From NCBI GenBank assembly GCA_016184455.1, contig JACPCS010000105.1:1-64000 (forward strand): 64,000 nt of DNA, written 5' to 3'. Under the pieces are notes generated by a model that saw only the letters and a list, made by a program, of their open reading frames with translations, had not been told where the DNA came from and made no database searches. This DNA is from Acidobacteriota bacterium (GTDB lineage Bacteria > Acidobacteriota > Vicinamibacteria > Vicinamibacterales > UBA2999). Shown piece by piece: positions 36,432 through 48,964 of this stretch; the first letter of the stretch is position 1; the number at the start of each line of letters is the position of its first letter. Position numbers and translations under genes: made by a program.

Positions 36432-38189
36432 ATGCTGAGGCCAGGTCCCGCACAGGCGGGGATGATTGGCGCGTTGAGCGTAGTCCTCGCAGGGTGCGCG
36501 ACCAGGGTTCCGACCCCGTCCCAGACCCCGGCACCGCCGGTCACGATCGTCGCGCCGGCGCCGGTCGCGCCGACTCCAGCCCCCGTTTCTCCGGTCGATC
36601 CGATCGTCGAGCTGATCGCCGTGTCGACGCTCCACTTCGAGGCCGGTGAGCGCGAGCTGCAACTGGGGCATTTGACATCCGCGAAGGCGGAGTTCAACCG
36701 GGCGCTCGAGATACTGCTGGAGTCGCCGCCTGGCGGCCGCACCGAGCCGCGGCTCCGTGCGCACTTCGACCGCCTGGTGGAGCGTATTAGCGCCTACGAG
36801 GTCGCGGCCCTGGCTGAGGGCGACGGCTTCGTCGAACAACGCCAGGAAACCTCGGGTCTCGACGAAATCCTGGCGATTACCACGTTCGATGTCCCCGCGC
36901 CGACCGCGCAGACCGCCCAGGCGGTCGCTGCCGACCTCGAGGCGATCGTCCACGACATCGACATCCCGCTGAACGCGAAGGTGCTCTCGTTTGTCGAGCT
37001 CTTCACCGGCCGGCTCAAGTCGTTCCTCGAGGAGGGGCTCAGCCGGGGCGTGCAGTACCTGCCGATGATCCAGAGCATCTTCAGGGCGGAGGGGCTGCCG
37101 CTCGACCTGGCGTACGTGCCGCTCGTGGAAAGTGCCTTCAAGCCGACGGCGCTCTCGAGGGCCAAGGCCAAGGGCATCTGGCAGTTCATGCGCGGGACGG
37201 CGCTCGAGAACGGGCTCAGGCACGACTGGTACATCGACGAGCGGGCCGAGCCCGAAAAGGCGACCCGGGCGGCGGCCAAGTACCTCAAGACCCTTCACGA
37301 GATGTTCGACGGCGATTGGCACCTCGCGCTCGCCTCGTATAACGGGGGGCCGGGACGGGTCCAGCGGGCCATCAAGCGATCGGGCCGTACGGATTTCTGG
37401 AAGCTCGCCGCGACGAGCCGTTACCTGCCGCGCGAGACGCGCGACTATGTGCCGCTCATCCTTGCGGCGATCGTGATTGCGCGGAACCCGGCGATGTACG
37501 GGTTCGAGATCCAGCCGGTCGAACCGCTCCGGTACGAGACGGTGGCGCTGGCGCGGGCCATCGACCTCCGTCGCGTCGCGGAATGGGTGGGGATGCCGGT
37601 CCAGACGATTCAGGAGCTCAACCCGGAGCTCCGGCGGTGGACGACTCCGGTTCACGCCACCGAATACGAATTGAAAGTCCCATCCGGCACGGCGGACATC
37701 GTCCAGGCGCGCCTGACGCAGGCGGACCCCGCCGAGCTGGCGCCGCTCAACTGGCACACGGTCAGGAAGGGCGAGACGCTGCTCTCCATTGCGAAGAAGC
37801 TCAAGGTGAGCCGGACCGATCTCGCCGAGGCGAATTACCTTTCGCCCCGCGCGATGCTGCGGGCCGGTCAGCGGCTGGTGATTCCACGCGCCCCTGCCCT
37901 GCTCGTCGCGACGCGCCCCGAGGCGCCGTCGCCGGTCGTTGTTGAAGCATCGACGGAGCCTGCGGCCGTCGTCGCGGTCAGCACGCCCGCGACGGAGGGC
38001 CCCAGACCGCAGCCGGTGCCGGTGACCTATCGCGTGAAGCGCGGCGACACGCTCTCGTCCATCGCGCGGCTCTACCGCACCACCGTCGCGGCGCTCAAGA
38101 CCTGGAACCGCCTCCGGTCGAACTCGATTCAGGTGGGCCAGCGGCTGACAATCTTCACGACGCACGCCCAAACGGCCGCCACGAACTGA
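36432..38189 (+). CDS. MltD-like lytic transglycosylase lipoprotein with LysM domains
   Basis: A 585-aa protein with a lipoprotein signal (MIGALSVVLAGC; an earlier Met is the track start). A Pro-rich segment and an unassigned helical region (about 45-180) come first. The lytic transglycosylase domain follows, with catalytic Glu in PLVESAFKPTALSRAKAKG and ALASYNGGPGRV. The C-terminus has at least two LysM peptidoglycan-binding repeats (WHTVRKGETLLSIAKKLKV and YRVKRGDTLSSIARLYRTT). It cleaves peptidoglycan glycan strands, supplying material for the amino-sugar recycling genes elsewhere in the window. Confidence 0.9.
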   Translation: MLRPGPAQAGMIGALSVVLAGCATRVPTPSQTPAPPVTIVAPAPVAPTPAPVSPVDPIVELIAVSTLHFEAGERELQLGHLTSAKAEFNRALEILLESPPGGRTEPRLRAHFDRLVERISAYEVAALAEGDGFVEQRQETSGLDEILAITTFDVPAPTAQTAQAVAADLEAIVHDIDIPLNAKVLSFVELFTGRLKSFLEEGLSRGVQYLPMIQSIFRAEGLPLDLAYVPLVESAFKPTALSRAKAKGIWQFMRGTALENGLRHDWYIDERAEPEKATRAAAKYLKTLHEMFDGDWHLALASYNGGPGRVQRAIKRSGRTDFWKLAATSRYLPRETRDYVPLILAAIVIARNPAMYGFEIQPVEPLRYETVALARAIDLRRVAEWVGMPVQTIQELNPELRRWTTPVHATEYELKVPSGTADIVQARLTQADPAELAPLNWHTVRKGETLLSIAKKLKVSRTDLAEANYLSPRAMLRAGQRLVIPRAPALLVATRPEAPSPVVVEASTEPAAVVAVSTPATEGPRPQPVPVTYRVKRGDTLSSIARLYRTTVAALKTWNRLRSNSIQVGQRLTIFTTHAQTAATN

Positions 38190-38318
38190 TCGTACTCAGT
38201 TCTGAACCTCCCCCGCCGCTCTCAGGGCGGCAGATTCTGCGTACTCGGCCGGCCAACCGGGCGGAAATTCGCTTATTCCGGCTGATTCCGAGGGTGCACG
38301 CATGGCGCGCGTCCTTGC

Positions 38319-39845
38319 ATGACGGGCGGCATGCTGGCCAGCCTGCGCAGCGCCGCCGTGTTCGGCGTCGACGCCTATCCCGTCCAGATCGAGGTGGACG
38401 TCTCCTTCGGTCTGCCGCACTTCACGATGGTGGGGCTGCCTGACGCCACGGTTCGCGAGAGCCGGGACCGCGTCCGCGCCGCCATCCGCAACTCGGGGTT
38501 CGTCTTCCCGCCGCACCGCATCATCGTCAATCTGGCGCCCGCTGACGTACGCAAGGCGGGCTCGTCGTTCGACCTCCCCATTGCGCTGGGACTGCTCGCC
38601 ACGTCGGGTCAACTGACGCGCCGCGACGTCGACGACACCGTCGTCCTCGGCGAGTTGTCGCTCGACGGCGCCATCAACGGGATCCGCGGCGTGCTGCCGA
38701 TCGCCATTGCGGCCCGCCGCCTTGGCCTGCGCCGGCTGCTGCTGCCGCCGCAGAATGCGGCGGAGGCGTCGGTCATCGAGGGGCTCGACGTCTGCGTGGC
38801 ACGCTCGCTCCCGGAGGCGGTCGGCGCGCTGAACAATCCTGACGGGGCCGAGCGCGTGCAACGCGCACCGACCCCAGCCGCCTCCGCGGCGCCGGCCGAC
38901 GGCGACCTTGCCGAAGTGCGGGGCCAGCTGCTCCCGCGGCGAGCGCTCGAAGTGGCGGCCGCCGGCGGCCACAATCTGCTGCTGAGTGGGCCGCCCGGCG
39001 CGGGCAAGACGATGCTGGCGCGGCGGCTCGGCGGGATTCTGCCGGGACTGACCTTCGACGAGGCACTCGAGTGCACGGCGATCCACTCGGTCGCGGGCGC
39101 GCTGCCGCCGGGCACCGGCCTGCTCACGACGCGCCCCTTTCGTGCGCCGCATCACACGATCTCCAACGTGGCGCTCGTCGGCGGTGGCGCGAGTCCCCGC
39201 CCCGGCGAGATCTCGCTCGCGCACAACGGCGTGCTTTTTCTCGACGAGATGCCCGAATTCGACCGCCGCGTGCTGGAGGTGCTGCGGCAGCCGCTCGAGG
39301 AGGGACTCGTCACCATTGCCCGCGCGGCGCGGACCGCGGTCTTCCCTGCCCGCTTCGTGCTGGTCGCCGCCATGAATCCGTGCCCGTGCGGCTTCCTCGG
39401 CGACGAGCGCCGTGAGTGCCGGTGTACGCCATCGCAGGTTGCGAAGTACCGCGGGCGCCTGTCCGGCCCGCTGCGCGATCGCATCGACCTCATCGTGAAC
39501 GTACCAGCGGTGCCCGTCCAGGCGATCACCGACGCGCAGCCCGGCGAACCGAGCGCGGTGGTCCGTCAGCGCGTCTGGCTGGCACGAGGCACCCAGCGGC
39601 ATCGTTTCGCCGGGTGCGGCGTTCGCACGAATGCCGATCTTCGCGGCGCGGTCGTGTCGCGGTTCTGCGCGCCCGATACGGCCGGACGGGCGCTCCTCGG
39701 TCGCGCCGTCGAACGCTTCGGCGTGAGCGCTCGCGGCTACGACCGCGTGCTCAAGGTCGCGCGCACGATTGCGGACCTGGCGGGATCAGACGCGGTGTGC
39801 GCCGAGCACGTCGCGGAGGCGCTGCAGTATCGACTGGTGGAGTGA
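38319..39845 (+). CDS. comM: ComM/YifB family Mg-chelatase-like ATPase
   Basis: A 508-aa AAA+ protein. The N-terminal ChlI domain starts FGVDAYPVQIEVDVSFGLPH, Walker A is GPPGAGKTMLARRLGG, Walker B is HNGVLFLDEMPEF, and the C-terminal Mg_chelatase_C region includes CPCGFLGDERRECRC with paired cysteines. ComM is a branch-migration helicase that helps integrate DNA during natural transformation. Its occurrence together with comEA and a pilus system fits competence. The N-terminus could start at 38331 (MLASLRSAAVFG). Confidence 0.92.
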   Translation: MTGGMLASLRSAAVFGVDAYPVQIEVDVSFGLPHFTMVGLPDATVRESRDRVRAAIRNSGFVFPPHRIIVNLAPADVRKAGSSFDLPIALGLLATSGQLTRRDVDDTVVLGELSLDGAINGIRGVLPIAIAARRLGLRRLLLPPQNAAEASVIEGLDVCVARSLPEAVGALNNPDGAERVQRAPTPAASAAPADGDLAEVRGQLLPRRALEVAAAGGHNLLLSGPPGAGKTMLARRLGGILPGLTFDEALECTAIHSVAGALPPGTGLLTTRPFRAPHHTISNVALVGGGASPRPGEISLAHNGVLFLDEMPEFDRRVLEVLRQPLEEGLVTIARAARTAVFPARFVLVAAMNPCPCGFLGDERRECRCTPSQVAKYRGRLSGPLRDRIDLIVNVPAVPVQAITDAQPGEPSAVVRQRVWLARGTQRHRFAGCGVRTNADLRGAVVSRFCAPDTAGRALLGRAVERFGVSARGYDRVLKVARTIADLAGSDAVCAEHVAEALQYRLVE

Positions 39846-39891
39846 TGCCAAACGACTGGTGCCGGTGAAAGGATTCGTCGCCCTGACGCGC

Positions 39892-40515
39892 CTATCGACG
39901 AAGCCGCGCAGGAGGCAGACGGTTGAAGTAGAACTCCTTGTACTGGACCGGATTGCCGTTCGCGTCGAGGAACCCGAACGACTGCTGAAAGATGATCGGC
40001 GGCGCCGCATTGGCGGGCGCGGTCGCGTCGAGGATGTACAGACGATTCTCGTGCAGGTAGATGCCGACGTACGACTGGGTGCCATCCGGATTGGTCAGCT
40101 GCAGCTCGTGCCCCGTGACGCGCTCGATGTAGTGCCACGCGTCGTACGTCACCCTGACACCTGGCTTCTGGCGGTACCGCGTCGCCGCATAGTCGATCGA
40201 CGCCATGATGTCGATCGTCCAGTACCCGGGACCGCCCCGATACGCGACGTGATTCAGTTCCGAGTGGATGCGCTCGGCATCCGAGTAGTCGATCACGGTG
40301 ATCGAATACTGCGTGCCGCCCTGCGCCCAGCGGTACACTCGGCCGGGAAACGTCGCACCGTACTCGGACTCCCAGGTGATGGTCTCGATCTTCGGTTCGC
40401 CGGGAGCGGGGATGGTGAAGCGATCGACGCGATTCACGTATTCGGTCCAGTCCTGTGCCAGCGCCGGCTGCGCCAGCAGCACGCATGACGCCGCTATGAA
40501 CCACCCGTGGCGCAT
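39892..40515 (-). CDS. Secreted protein of unknown function
   Basis: A 207-aa protein with a clear Sec signal (MRHGWFIAASCVLLAQPALA/Q); the start at 40515 was chosen on that basis. The mature part is beta-rich with the string VNRVDRFTIPAPGEPKIETI and HYIERVTGHELQLTNPDGTQ. The context gives no function: it lies convergent to comM and divergent to nothing. Similar proteins occur in Acidobacteriota as hypothetical exported proteins; I know of no characterised member. Confidence 0.75.
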   Translation of the reverse strand: MRHGWFIAASCVLLAQPALAQDWTEYVNRVDRFTIPAPGEPKIETITWESEYGATFPGRVYRWAQGGTQYSITVIDYSDAERIHSELNHVAYRGGPGYWTIDIMASIDYAATRYRQKPGVRVTYDAWHYIERVTGHELQLTNPDGTQSYVGIYLHENRLYILDATAPANAAPPIIFQQSFGFLDANGNPVQYKEFYFNRLPPARLRR

Positions 40516-40537
40516 ACGCCCGTAACTTACCACAGGG

Positions 40538-41398
40538 TCAGGACAGCCTGGACTCGGACCGCATTTGCGCGGCACTGGCTGCGAGGATGACGGCGCCGCC
40601 AACCAGTGTCCATCCACCTGGCTGTTCACTCCGCACCAGCCAGGTCCATACGGGATTGAGCACCGGTTCAAGGAGGAGCAGCAGCGACGCGTCCAACGCC
40701 GGCAGCTCCCCTACCGCCGCCGTCAAGAGGATGTAGGCCATCCCGATCTGGAAGACACCGAGATACCCGAGCGTCGCCCATGCAGCGACCGGAGCTGCCG
40801 GGAGCGGCCACATCGCCGGGACGCCGACGAGGAACGCCAGCACGTTGCCGGTCGCGACCGCCGACACCGCCGTGCCCGGCTCACTCCGCTCCATCCACCG
40901 GAGGCCCAGCAGCGTGAGGCCCCAGGTCGCGCCGCACATCGCACCCAGGAGATTGCCCGTCGACGGATCCGGCGCCGTGGCTGTTGATTGGGCGCTTCCC
41001 GAGATGCAGAGCGCGAGGCCGACCGCCACCGCCACGAGCACGCCGATGTCGCGCCGCCGGAACCGTTCGCCGAGCAGCACGGGACCGACGAGCGCCACGT
41101 ACAGCGGCGCCGTCGACTGCAGGAAGATCGCGCTTGCCGCCGTGGTCAGCTTCGTCGCCGCCACGAACAGCACGAGCGTCGCCGCATACACGACGCCGAC
41201 GGCCGCCGCTCGGGGGGACCAGCGCAACTGACCACGAAACCAGAGGAGGAGCATCGCTGCGGCGATGCCGGATCGGATCGACGCCACCTGCATCGCGGAA
41301 AACGCGGCGGTTTTGATGGCCGCGCCGCCCGTCGAAAACAACAGGGCGGCTCCCGCGACCTGCAGGACCGCTTTGGTCTTTCTTCGCCCGGGGGTCAT
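40538..41398 (-). CDS. EamA/DMT family transporter
   Basis: A 286-aa drug/metabolite transporter with about ten membrane helices in two EamA repeats (for example LQVAGAALLFSTGGAAIKTA and LLGAMCGATWGLTLLGLRWM). It is an inner-membrane exporter of unknown small molecules. It lies 23 bases upstream of the secreted-protein gene on the same strand, so the two may share a transcript. Confidence 0.88.
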   Translation of the reverse strand: MTPGRRKTKAVLQVAGAALLFSTGGAAIKTAAFSAMQVASIRSGIAAAMLLLWFRGQLRWSPRAAAVGVVYAATLVLFVAATKLTTAASAIFLQSTAPLYVALVGPVLLGERFRRRDIGVLVAVAVGLALCISGSAQSTATAPDPSTGNLLGAMCGATWGLTLLGLRWMERSEPGTAVSAVATGNVLAFLVGVPAMWPLPAAPVAAWATLGYLGVFQIGMAYILLTAAVGELPALDASLLLLLEPVLNPVWTWLVRSEQPGGWTLVGGAVILAASAAQMRSESRLS

Positions 41399-41434
41399 TT
41401 GTTTTGAAGAGCCGATAAGCCGTGTGGTAGCCTC

Positions 41435-42382
41435 ATGACTCCGCGTCGAGAGATGGCTTCACGTCGTTTCACTATTCTTGCGGCCGATCGCAGCACCGGC
41501 GTGGTGCGCCGGGCGACGATCTCGCTCCGCGTCGTCACGGTCGCCGTCAGCATCGTACTCGCGACGCCCATCCTCATCGGCCTTGGCGCGGCCTGGAAGG
41601 GGTGGACCGACGTGGGCGCGCTGCGCGCCAGCCATCAGGAGCTCCTCATCGAGAACTCCAACTACCGCGAGGCGACCCAGGCGCTCGCCGGCCAAATCGA
41701 GTCGCTCCAGGCGGCCGTCAGCGATCTCAGCGCGCGCTCCGCGCTCGAGCCGAATCTCGCGCGCGCGATGAACCGCCTGCCGGCGATCGTGCGCTCCCGC
41801 GCGATGGGCGGCACGACGACGGGCGGCTCCCGCGACGATCTGTCCTATGCGCGGGCGCTCTCGGCGCTGACCACGCCGGAAGACACCTTCGGCATGCTCC
41901 GCACGCTGCTCGGAAGCCTGGAGGATCGCCTGAACGTCGTCGCGCGCACCGTGGAGCGGCGCAACGCGCTCGCCAACGCGACGCCGTCGATGTGGCCGGC
42001 GTACGGGTGGCTCTCATCGGGCATGGGACCGCGGCGCGATCCGATCACGGGCGGCCCGGATTATCACTCGGGGCTCGACATCGCCGGCGAGCGGGGCCAG
42101 CCGGTGTACGCGACCGCGGCCGGCACGGTACGGCGCGTCGGCTACGAGGGCGCCTACGGCAACCTCATCGTCATCGACCACGGGTTCGGGCTCGAAACGC
42201 GCTACGGCCACCTTCAGCGCTTCCTGGTCCGACCCGGGGCGAAGGTGCAGCGCGGCGACACGATCGGGTTGATCGGCGGCACCGGCCGCACGACCGGCTA
42301 TCACCTCCACTACGAGGTGGTGGCCAACGGGCGGATGATCAATCCGCTCCAGCTGCTGACCCAGCAGCCGACCCGCCGCTAA
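41435..42382 (+). CDS. M23 family peptidoglycan metallopeptidase (LytM domain)
   Basis: A 315-aa bitopic protein: a short cytoplasmic segment, one membrane helix (about 30-55), a coiled coil (ENSNYREATQALAGQIESLQ) and a C-terminal M23/LytM domain. The zinc ligands are visible: His and Asp in YHSGLDIAGERGQ and the HLHYE box, so it should be catalytically active, unlike EnvC/NlpD. It probably cleaves peptidoglycan cross-links in the periplasm. It lies 69 bases upstream of secA but secA has its own promoter. Confidence 0.9.
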   Translation: MTPRREMASRRFTILAADRSTGVVRRATISLRVVTVAVSIVLATPILIGLGAAWKGWTDVGALRASHQELLIENSNYREATQALAGQIESLQAAVSDLSARSALEPNLARAMNRLPAIVRSRAMGGTTTGGSRDDLSYARALSALTTPEDTFGMLRTLLGSLEDRLNVVARTVERRNALANATPSMWPAYGWLSSGMGPRRDPITGGPDYHSGLDIAGERGQPVYATAAGTVRRVGYEGAYGNLIVIDHGFGLETRYGHLQRFLVRPGAKVQRGDTIGLIGGTGRTTGYHLHYEVVANGRMINPLQLLTQQPTRR

Positions 42383-42405
42383 GGTCCTGCAAGTCCGGCG
42401 TTTCC

Positions 42406-42434
42406 TTGCCGATCTGTAGCCCGGCGGCTACAAT
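42406..42434 (+). promoter_or_regulatory. Sigma-70-type promoter of secA
   Basis: TTGCCG, a 17-base spacer and TACAAT lie in the gap before secA, with the predicted start about ten bases before the GTG. Confidence 0.7.
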
Positions 42435-42451
42435 CGAAAGAATACCTTTCC

Positions 42452-46944
<4,493 letters not shown>

Positions 46945-46945
<1 letters not shown>

Positions 46946-46995
46946 TTGGTGGTTGGTGGTTGGTAGGGGGTTCAGGATTCAACCACTAACCACCA
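46945..46995. repeat. GGTTGGTGG/CCACTAACCACC repeat between convergent guaB and tsaE
   Basis: TAGTTGGTGGTTGGTGGTTGG and the complementary CCACTAACCACCAACC can form a stem around GGGGGTTCAGGATTC. This makes it both a GGTAG-type repeat and a plausible bidirectional terminator. Confidence 0.55.
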
Positions 46996-47396
46996 ACCGT
47001 GATCCGGCGCGTCGTTTCTCCGGTGATTTCCAGGTCGACGGTGACCGCGCCGGGGAGCGCATGCGTCAGCCTGTCGGGCCATTCGATCGCCAGCACCCCG
47101 TCGGTCGCGCCCATCTCTTCCAACCCGAGGTCGTCGGTCGCTGCCTTCTCGAGACGGTAGAGATCCGCGTGGTACAGCGTCAGGCGACCGCTCCGATACT
47201 CGTGAACGAGCGTGAACGTGGGGCTGGACACCTCGTCGGGATCGACGCCGAGGCCCACCGCGAGGCCGCGCACGAACGCGGTCTTCCCTGCCCCGAGGGC
47301 CCCTGAGAGGAGTACGACGTCGCCGGCGTTGAGTGTGGCGGCGAGTTCGCGCGCGACTGCCTGGGTCTCTTCTTCGGAGTGCGTGAGCCGGGTCAC
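46986..47396 (-). CDS. tsaE: tRNA threonylcarbamoyladenosine biosynthesis ATPase TsaE
   Basis: A 136-aa P-loop protein (LLSGALGAGKTAFVRGLAVG Walker A; SSPTFTLVHEYRSG; YHADLYRLEKAATDDLGLEE). It works with TsaB/TsaD in making t6A at position 37 of ANN-decoding tRNAs. The GTG start overlaps the nnr stop by four bases (GTGA). The rest of the 325-aa track ORF upstream is nnr read out of frame. Confidence 0.92.
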   Translation of the reverse strand: MTRLTHSEEETQAVARELAATLNAGDVVLLSGALGAGKTAFVRGLAVGLGVDPDEVSSPTFTLVHEYRSGRLTLYHADLYRLEKAATDDLGLEEMGATDGVLAIEWPDRLTHALPGAVTVDLEITGETTRRITVGG

Positions 47397-48958
47397 GCGT
47401 CCTTCTCGGCGCCGGTCAGCCGGTTGAGCGCTTCCCCGAGCCGTGCGACGACGTCGGTCGCCGTGATGGCGACCTGCCCGATGCTGGCTTCGGCGAGGTC
47501 CCCCGCCGCGCCATGGACGAACACCGCGAGACGGCACGCCGCCTCGGCGTCGAGGAGCTGCGCGAGCCAGGCGGCAATCATCCCCGTCAGCACGTCGCCC
47601 GTTCCGCCGGTGGCGAGACCGGCGCCGCCGGTCGGGTTGATGAAGATATGGCCCTCGGGCGTCGCGATGATGGTGCGATGCCCCTTCAGCACCACGTAGA
47701 TGCGATGGGTGGCCGCGAAGTGTCCTGCCACCTCGATGCGGTTCCCTTGGACCTCCTCGACCGAGGAGCCGACGAGCCGCGCCATCTCGCCCGGATGCGG
47801 GGTGATGATGATCTCCCGATCCTCCCGGCCGGTAAGGACGGCTGGCTCGTCGGCGAGCACGGTGAGCGCGTCCGCGTCGAGCACGAGCGGGACCGTGGCA
47901 CGATCGACGAGCGTGCGGACGAATGCCGCCACACCAGCGTCGCGTCCGAGGCCGGGACCGCATGCAATGACATCCTGGTGCATCGCCAGGACGGTGTCGA
48001 CCGCGCTCGCCGCGACCGTGCCCCCCTTGCCGTCCGGGAGAGCCTCCGTCATGTACTCGGGCGCCATGGCGGCGACGATCGGCAGGCAGCAGCCGGGTGT
48101 GGCGACGGTCACGAGACCGGCACCCGAGCGGAGCGCGCCGATGGCCGCCAGATGCGCCGCGCCAGTCTTGCCGCGCGACCCGGCAATCACCGTGACTCGC
48201 CCGTAGTCACCTTTGTGGGAGTCCGGCGCACGCGGCTCGACGAGCGGGCGGAGCTGCTCCGGCGTCAGCAGCTCGATGCGCGGCCCCTCGAGGCCGTCGA
48301 GCACGTCCGACGGGATGCCGATGTCGGCAATGACCACGTCGCCGGCATGCGCCTCCCCTGGCGGCAGGACGAGCGGCAGCTTGGGCGCGGCCAGCGTCAC
48401 CGTCATCGACGCATCGATGCAGTCGCCGATCGGATGCGGCGTGTCGGCTGACAGGCCGCTCGGCAGGTCGATCGACACGATCGGAATCCCAGCGGCGTTC
48501 ACGTCGGCGACGACGGTCTCCATCATCCCGGCGAGCGACGACCTGAGGCCCGTACCGAAGATCGCGTCGACGATCAGCGTGCACTGGGAGATCTCGGAGA
48601 AGTGCAGCTCCCACGTCTGCTCGTCACCGATTTCCACAACGGTGACGCCGAGGCGGCCCAGGATGTCGAGATTCGTGCGGGCATCGCCCCGGATGTCGGC
48701 GACGGATCCGATGATGAAGACGCCGGCATCGATGCCGCGCTGGATCAGCGTCCGGGCCACGACGAACCCATCGCCGCCGTTGTTGCCGCAGCCGCACAGG
48801 ACGGCCACGCGCGCCTCGAGCCGCGACTCGTACGCCGCCTCCATCGCCGCCACGACCTGGCGGCCGGCGTTCTCCATGAGGACGAGCGACGGGATGCCGA
48901 TCTCCTCGATCGTGTAGCGATCCGCCTCGCGCATCTGCGCGGCGTTGAGAATACGCAT
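47393..48958 (-). CDS. nnr: Bifunctional NAD(P)H-hydrate repair enzyme (epimerase + dehydratase)
   Basis: A 521-aa fusion. The N-terminal YjeF_N epimerase domain (about 1-215) contains LCGCGNNGGDGFVVARTL. The C-terminal ADP-dependent dehydratase (about 230-515) contains IACGPGLGRDAGV, ITPHPGEMARL and TGGAGLATGGTGDVLTGM. It repairs hydrated NADH/NADPH formed by side reactions. It lies six bases after the gcvP stop and overlaps tsaE, so the three may be one transcript. Confidence 0.94.
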   Translation of the reverse strand: MRILNAAQMREADRYTIEEIGIPSLVLMENAGRQVVAAMEAAYESRLEARVAVLCGCGNNGGDGFVVARTLIQRGIDAGVFIIGSVADIRGDARTNLDILGRLGVTVVEIGDEQTWELHFSEISQCTLIVDAIFGTGLRSSLAGMMETVVADVNAAGIPIVSIDLPSGLSADTPHPIGDCIDASMTVTLAAPKLPLVLPPGEAHAGDVVIADIGIPSDVLDGLEGPRIELLTPEQLRPLVEPRAPDSHKGDYGRVTVIAGSRGKTGAAHLAAIGALRSGAGLVTVATPGCCLPIVAAMAPEYMTEALPDGKGGTVAASAVDTVLAMHQDVIACGPGLGRDAGVAAFVRTLVDRATVPLVLDADALTVLADEPAVLTGREDREIIITPHPGEMARLVGSSVEEVQGNRIEVAGHFAATHRIYVVLKGHRTIIATPEGHIFINPTGGAGLATGGTGDVLTGMIAAWLAQLLDAEAACRLAVFVHGAAGDLAEASIGQVAITATDVVARLGEALNRLTGAEKDA

Positions 48959-48964
48959 GGGCTG

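Noticed and set aside
41404-41433. TTGAAG-18-TAGCCT promoter for the M23 peptidase
   Set aside because: The -10 would end one base before the ATG, so the transcript would start inside the gene.
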